64,000 bases of DNA, from contig CP141127.1 in NCBI GenBank assembly GCA_035236585.1, forward strand, positions 45,708,001-45,772,000. The letters are read 5' to 3'. The first letter of the stretch is position 1; each line of letters begins with the position of its first letter. The DNA comes from Warburgia ugandensis (lineage: Eukaryota > Streptophyta > Magnoliopsida > Canellales > Canellaceae). Below are positions 58,272 through 64,000 of this stretch, in pieces. Both the position numbers and the translations under genes were made by a program. The notes beneath the pieces are model-generated. The model did not search any database. It worked only from the letters and a program-made list of their open reading frames with translations, and was not told the DNA's origin.

Positions 58272-60921
58272 TGGTGTAGCTTTAAAATTACTTGCAAGCA
58301 AGGAATGGATGCCATGCATAAGAGAGATGTTTTATTTAGATTACACAAGGAATCTCATAGATTTGTAATGGATTGGATTCTATTTAGATCAACTAATTTC
58401 AAATAAAGAGATAGAGATGTGATTAAACTAGGAAATTAAATAAAACTAAGAAGGAAACATGCATGAAAATAGAAACTAGAATTAAAAGAAACTTTATAAA
58501 ATTAAAACTAAGAAATTAAAATGGAAACTTACCTAACTAAAATGTAAGAAACAAAAGAAAAATAATGCTAAATTAGAATAAATCAAATTAGGCAACTACT
58601 CAAATTAGAAACTTTCCTAAGTTGACGCTTTCTTGAACTAGAATTATAAAATTTCTAAAAATAGAAATATCTAAAATTTGAAAAGGAAACTTTATAAACC
58701 TAAACTAAGATGCAAACAATGAATTAACTACTAACAAAAAGAAAGTGACATAGTACCATGCACATGATCCATGGATTGTATGCATGATTCTAGGGTGCAA
58801 AAGTGACCAAAATTGATGAATCTAATGTGAAGTATCATGAAAATTTATTAATGTTTCTAATAAAAAACATAAAAACCTATATGGATTCCTAATGATTCAA
58901 GCAAATAAGCTGTTTAGATGGCTGAAAACAAAGCATAAAGTTAAGGAGAGAAGAATGGGTGATTTCAACTACTTAAGAACATCAAACAATTCAAGCATAA
59001 GGAAGCAATTAAAACCACAAATTTAATGCAAGGAAACAATGAAAATCTAAAGAACTTTGATAAAGAAACATTCCATAATAAGAATTCCCACAAAACTTCA
59101 TTGATTCACTTCAAAATTACACCAAATTTATGCTCATAAAATTGTCTACAAATTCAGGAAATTGTGCAATGTTCAAGCTTGTAAAACTATATCTAAACTA
59201 CAAAAAAAAATTAATAAAATGCTCCCAATCTAAATTACAATGATATGCAAAAGAAAAATCCAGAAAGGAATTTGAGAGAAAAGAAGGCTAAAATGGTGAA
59301 CTAACTATGGAAAGTGGACTTAAAACTAGGGTAAGGAAGAAGGAGAAAAATGTGTAAAACTAAGTGAAAACTCAAGACTCAAAGCCATCTCCTCTCTTAG
59401 CTATCACTATCAGAGAGAATTTAACTTAGATCTTAACTGAATAAGCAAAGGAAATTAGAGAGTTGAAGCAAGAATGAAAGAAATTGAGGGATGGAAAATT
59501 GAATGGAATTCAAGGAGCAAAACAACATGAAACAACTATGAAATTAAAGCTATGTAAGTAAACTACTAAGCTAGAATTAAAGAGAAAAAAATAAATAAAA
59601 TAGCTAGAAAACCAAGGGAAGAAAAGTACCAAATAAATTCCAAGATCTAAGCTTCAAAGAATCACTAAAGGAGAGCTATGTTTCAAGGTGTCTCACCTAC
59701 CTCTACTTGGAAAATTCATAAGAACCATGGGCTATATATAGATGAATGGATTTCTAACTTAGGAAAGGTTGAATCCACGAAGAAAGTGGCTATAAGGTTA
59801 GGGTATTGAATGAGGAAGGCTAGGAAGAGTTTTGGATGAGGAAATTTAGGTGGGAATGATGTCATAAAGAATGCATAAGAGAGATGAGTATGCATGAGCT
59901 GGCTAGTTACAAGTTTTGTAGGGGGGAGTCATTATCCATGGAAGGAAAGTGGATCTTGACCCTCCTAATTGAATGATGATTGGCTGGTGGGAAGAGTGGG
60001 AAAAAAGAGAGGAAAACCTCAAAGAAAACCTAAGGTTTTACATGTTTGCATGGACATAGGTCTAGGGTTTCCTAATTAAGAAACCACTTGATTTTTTCCA
60101 GCAACGTAAGGGACAGTGTCCACCTCTTGGGTGGCTCCTTCCTTGACTTAAAAACAAGGAAACCTAGGATGAATAGGTCATTGAGGATAAGAAATGGTTT
60201 TAGGAATATGAAATTTTCTCTCTTGATGGGTCCCTTAATGTATGATCATCTTGCCTTTACAATTATCTCTGAAGACCCCTTAAAGACCACTTTTAACATA
60301 AGAAAGTTCCATGAATTGATGCTCGAATCATGTGGTTCCATGTAGGAATCCTTCTTAGCTTGATGTCTCACTTTTGATGCCTCATTCCTTGGTGGTTTAA
60401 GTGGCTTCAATGCTTTGCTTCAAAACTTTAGTAGCTCATATGGCTTATCACCCTTTTGCAAGGCTTTAATGGCTAAGTGGCTTGAAAGGCTCCTATACAA
60501 AGGTGGTGGAAATGCATGGCTTGGGATTGGGTCCATTTCTTGTCACCTTTTTCTTCTCCAATTACCTTCTTGTCACCATAGGATAGTTTTGAATCTTCAT
60601 CACACCTTGGATTGATGAAATTTAGGATTTGGCTTGCTTAGGTTTCCTGGTTTTTGAATGATATCAATTCTTATCTCTATCAAGCTCGGCTTTTAGATTA
60701 CCTTCTCAACACCTACAAATAAAGAAAAATATTACTTAAATCTTAGAAAATTATGATCATTGGAATACTTACACTCAACTTGCAAAATGTCAAACTTTTG
60801 AATTTGTAGGTCAAAAATGTAAGTATTACAAAAAAATGAAAAAAAACCCCAAAAATAACACTATTTTATAACACATGAGATACTAGTTGGCTACTTTTTA
60901 TAAAAAATTGAACACTTATCA
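58272..60921 (-). mobile_element. H 5' LTR (right)
   Basis: 2.65 kb, TGGTGTAGCT...CTTATCA on the plus strand. TATA-like box 59732-59741. Well conserved with the left LTR around 58950-59130 and 59640-59760. Confidence 0.9.
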
Positions 60922-61161
60922 AAGGGTGCCCCAAATATCGATGGTACTAAGAGTGGATAATTGTAGAGGCATTTCATGATCTTTTCAAGAGCCTCTTAGC
61001 ATTTCTTATCCCAATTTACCTTATTTCCTAATTTTACCAGTTTAAGGAAGTTTCATAAGTAGTCATGATTTGAGAGATGAAGTGACTAAGGAACTCAAAC
61101 CTCACTAAGAAACCTTGGATCTCATGTCAATTCTTATTTGAGGCATTTCTTTGATGGCTAA
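60922..61161 (-). pseudogene. Element J pol remnant: end of reverse transcriptase
   Basis: Minus-strand frames give LAIKEMPQ, then EIQGFLVRF.FLSHFISQI and KVNWDKKC-like pieces, ending with IFGAPFL. This is the end of the Ty3/gypsy reverse transcriptase and its link to RNase H, as in A+.EMPPP...EIR.FLGR+.Y+SRFI. The order is right: it comes before the RNase H fragment at 51118 when H is removed. The left end carries the H target duplication (60922-60926); the right end is cut by the LTR of L. Confidence 0.75.
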
Positions 61162-63819
61162 TGTGTTTTAAAAATAACCGAAGGCTCATGGTTCTATTAT
61201 AATATAATATTTGCAAGTACAGTTCGATCCTGAACTCAAATTATTAAATTCTAATTAAAATATATATTATATTACTTTAACCTAGCCAATGAATTTAATG
61301 ATAAAAAATCAATTAAATCTAAAATTGTTCAAAGAAATAAAATTAAATAAATTTCTAAATTCTAGGGTTTTGGAATATACTACGCTAAATTCACATACAT
61401 TCAAAACAAAACAAAATTAGATTTAAATTTACACATGTTAATAAAACCTTAATGAATTAGATACACAAAATATACCATCATTAGAAGTCCTTATTTGTAA
61501 AAAATTTCAATCCTACAATTTTTCCTAATTTAGTATATTTCTCAAAGCATAAGTTTTCTTTTTAGGGCACAAATTATCTAAGATTTTTACATACTAAATT
61601 AACTGATCTAACAAATCTAGTTTCTAAAGTTTGAGATACATGATATTTACTATGAAATGATGAAAAGATGGGTGTTGGTGTGTTCTGCCAAGAAGGCTTG
61701 ATGAAGTAGGAGAACAAAATGAAGACATTTAAATAACACATTTTATTTTTTTGCTGGTGGAATCATTACTGACAATCCTGGTTTGAAAGATCCATTGATG
61801 TTGAAACATCAAATTTAGTTGTGCAAGAATCCCTAAATCCACCTTTTCAACATACCCCTCAATTCTTTCATTCAAAGAAAGGATTTTCTATATATAAAAA
61901 AAAATGAAGCACTAAATATATAAATTAGCTTACTAAGACTCAAATTAATATTTTTTGCATTTTTAAATTTAAAATGTACTTAACATGAATATACTTAAAC
62001 TAGTGTAGTTTCAACTAATCCTAGGTTAAAATCTAGGTAGACATATTTACTGTAATACTTATACTAAAAATTAAACTTTAAAACATATTCCATTTAATGA
62101 TTAAAAATAGAATAAAATAAATAATGACTAACTTTATAACTAAAATTATCACTACAACATGGAATTTAACCTAAACTAATACTCAAAAAATAACAAAAAA
62201 ATAGATATAAAGAAAAATATATAGTATATCATAAAACATATAACTAAAGCAAAAAAATAAGCAATTATTAGCCAACTAATTAAAAGAAAATTAAACTTTC
62301 ATTAATCTGGAATTTAAAGGATTACAAAATTTCAATACATGAATTAAATAAAAGTGAAAGAAAACTAAATAAACACTTCCTATAGAATGAAGTAGATGTC
62401 GCCAATGTCCTTGCCATGTCACTCAATGAAGGTTGCTTTTGAGTTTGCTCCAAATAGTGGTACCATCTTCATTCATGAAGCACATGGTACTTTCTAACTT
62501 GTTGTGTCACTCAACAAGTAGATGGTACACCACTGAATAGCCACAAACTTGAGAGAAAAATTACTCAACAACCAAGCACCATTCTTTCAATATCTAAAAA
62601 TGAAAACTAATAGTAGAATAGATTAGATTTATGTATGTTAGAAGCAGGAAAATGCTAGGGGAGGGTAATGCATGCAAGGCCAAGAAAGGAAAAGAGGATG
62701 AGGCAAAAGATGTGATGTGCATGGAAATACAAGGAAGAGAGAATGGAAGAAGTGCGTAGAGTGGAAAAGGACAAAAAAGGGTGGTGATGCTTTAAATGTA
62801 AAAGAGGTAAAGGGGTGTATGATGTGTGGAAAAATAAAGAAATAATGAAAGAAAGTGTATGCATGAAGGTTCTTAGAGAGAAATGGAAAAATGAAAATAG
62901 GAAAGGATGGTGTGGAATGGAAAAGAAGAATGATAGAGATGTGTTAAGTGGTGAAGAAAGAAGGTTGATGGATGATGGTGCGTGCAAATAAGAAAGAAAT
63001 GAAATGATGTGTGGATGCTTGTGCATTGGATAACAATGGAAAAAGATATGTTGGTGTTTACATGGAATACAAGGGTGAGGGATTGAAGTAAATGCATGGA
63101 ATGGAAAATTAATGGAATAGAAAATGTGGACTTACCTCTCTCCCATGCTCTCTTTTCTCCTATTCTCAACAGCCCAAGTCTCCTCTCTATTAAGCTTTCA
63201 AATTCCAAGCACTAGAGGAATGTGAAGGATTTGGACATCTCCTCTTCCTATTTTTATCTCTTTGCCTACTCTCTTTTGATAGTAACAAATCTCCTCTTTT
63301 TCCTTAGCCAATTACTCTCCCTAAAAACCTCCTAAAGATCACTTATGATTCCTTTATTTTCTCCTATATTATTCTACTATTCTTATCACTTTTTTCTTAT
63401 CTAGAAAAACCATGCCAAACCCCTCATGAAATCGTGCATAAAAAATTAGGAAAATTCCATCCTCCTCTGTAGATCACATCCCACTCTATTTACCTCTTTT
63501 CTCATCTCATTTTCTAGCCTTAGGATGATGTAAAACCCTAGGATGGATGGCTTATATCTCGCTAAAGTCTCTTTGAAAAGAAAACATTTTTATCACTCCT
63601 TTATTCCTTCTTTTGAAAACACATTTTCCCCCTCCTAAACGTTCTCCACATCCCACAGTAAATCTCTCCACCAATCACCATCTATGCTCCACATGCATCT
63701 CACTTTTATTATCTCCATAAAAATTTGTTAAAATCCCTTTTCAATCACATTGGAATCTGCTTTGAAAAATGGTAGGCAGGTCACCAAAAATCTCTCCACC
63801 AATCACCTTCAACTCTCTT

Positions 63820-63860
<41 letters not shown>

Positions 63861-64000
63861 CATGCTTCATTCCTATTGGTCCATCCTAGCATTCCCTTAA
63901 TTCTCTTCTAGAAAACACTTCCTGTTGCATACTTACTAGGATATTCCTAATTGAGTATGGCTCTTAGCCATCTCATCCTTAAAAGGTTGGATGAAAGAAA
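61162..64000 (-). mobile_element. LTR of the I family (element L), partial
   Basis: Starts TGTGTTTTAA at a break in the J pol remnant. It shows scattered similarity to the I LTR: 61225-61300 with 6195-6300 (GATC and TTTAACCT.GCCAA blocks) and 62290-62350 with 6405-6460. Being the left LTR of a minus-strand element it would be a 3' LTR; the rest is outside. Minus frames of 123 and 111 codons (62655-63026, 62873-63208) are purine-rich on the plus strand, low-complexity Ser/His/Phe-rich translations, not genes. Confidence 0.5.
63821..63858. repeat. (CT)19 microsatellite
   Basis: Perfect CT run of about 19 units in the L LTR. Confidence 0.95.

Larger units (their letters stand above)
51124..60921 (-). 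mobile_element. Tat/Athila-like retrotransposon H, gag-bearing, no pol seen
   Basis: 9.8-kb minus-strand element with LTRs 51124-53832 and 58272-60921, exact 5-bp duplication, polypurine tract next to the left LTR and an Asp-tRNA-type PBS next to the right LTR. The 4.4-kb internal region has gag-like sequence at 56264-56991 but no recognisable protease, RT or integrase, so it was probably non-autonomous or lost pol. LTRs differ at roughly 15 percent of sites by eye, making it older than G. Inserted in the RNase H part of J. Confidence 0.88.

Noticed and set aside
62655-63208. 123- and 111-codon minus frames rich in Ser, His, Phe and Leu
   Set aside because: Low-complexity translation of purine-rich DNA in the L LTR, overlapping each other in different frames; no motif.
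1-64000. Host protein-coding gene or defence system
   Set aside because: No reading frame or exon-like run with recognisable non-transposon protein sequence was seen on either strand; every long segment is assigned to an element or is AT-rich DNA between them. Short exons of an unknown gene cannot be fully excluded by eye.

Overview
The window reads as a piece of plant nuclear genome made almost entirely of LTR retrotransposons inserted into one another. I recognise no host gene, rRNA, tRNA or CRISPR array. The evidence for a plant is the primer-binding sites (TGGTATCAGAGC, matching plant initiator-Met tRNA, and decayed sites matching the Asp-tRNA site of the Tat/Athila lineage), the polypurine-tract context typical of plant Ty3/gypsy elements, very long LTRs (2.6-4.5 kb), low GC, and C-to-T/G-to-A decay. 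A seed plant with a large, repeat-rich genome is likely; I cannot name the species. All names below (A-L) are my own labels.

Layout. 1-6160: minus-strand internal region of a decayed Tat/Athila-like element I, with gag traces near 1270-1660 and a plus-strand solo LTR of the same family inside it (2926-5844). 6161-8722: 5' LTR of I. 8723-9338: minus-strand pol debris (end of the second RNase H, integrase start) of an older element J. 9339-50306: a 41-kb stack. The outer element G (minus strand) has LTRs at 9339-13227 and 46449-50306 and a 5-bp target-site duplication, gttaa. Inside G sit A (plus, 16335-23972, 3' LTR truncated), D (minus, solo-LTR-like, 23973-28453) and C (minus, 28454-45374, 3' LTR truncated). 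C is itself split by B (plus, 31220-40448). 50307-51123: continuation of J pol (RNase H and second RNase H). 51124-60921: H (minus, complete LTR pair, duplication aaggg), also inserted in J. 60922-61161: J pol upstream of that point (end of RT). 61162-64000: LTR of the I family (L), running off the window.

A, B and C are one non-coding group. They have long LTRs and 2.9-3.4-kb internal regions conserved as nucleotide sequence but without any long reading frame, with intact or nearly intact PBS and PPT. This fits the class called LARDs (large retrotransposon derivatives), mobilised in trans. The PPT context suggests partners in the Ty3/gypsy Tekay/Del group; that link is inferred. G is an older, more diverged element of the same general kind.

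Relative ages follow the nesting. LTR differences counted by eye on short stretches are lowest in A and B (about 4-5 percent), higher in C (about 6) and G (about 8 or more), and highest in H (about 15). The most notable non-gene signals are a 17-base motif near the 3' end of the internal regions of A, B, C and G, a strong hairpin shared by the G and D LTRs, and a module shared by D with the unrelated elements H and I.
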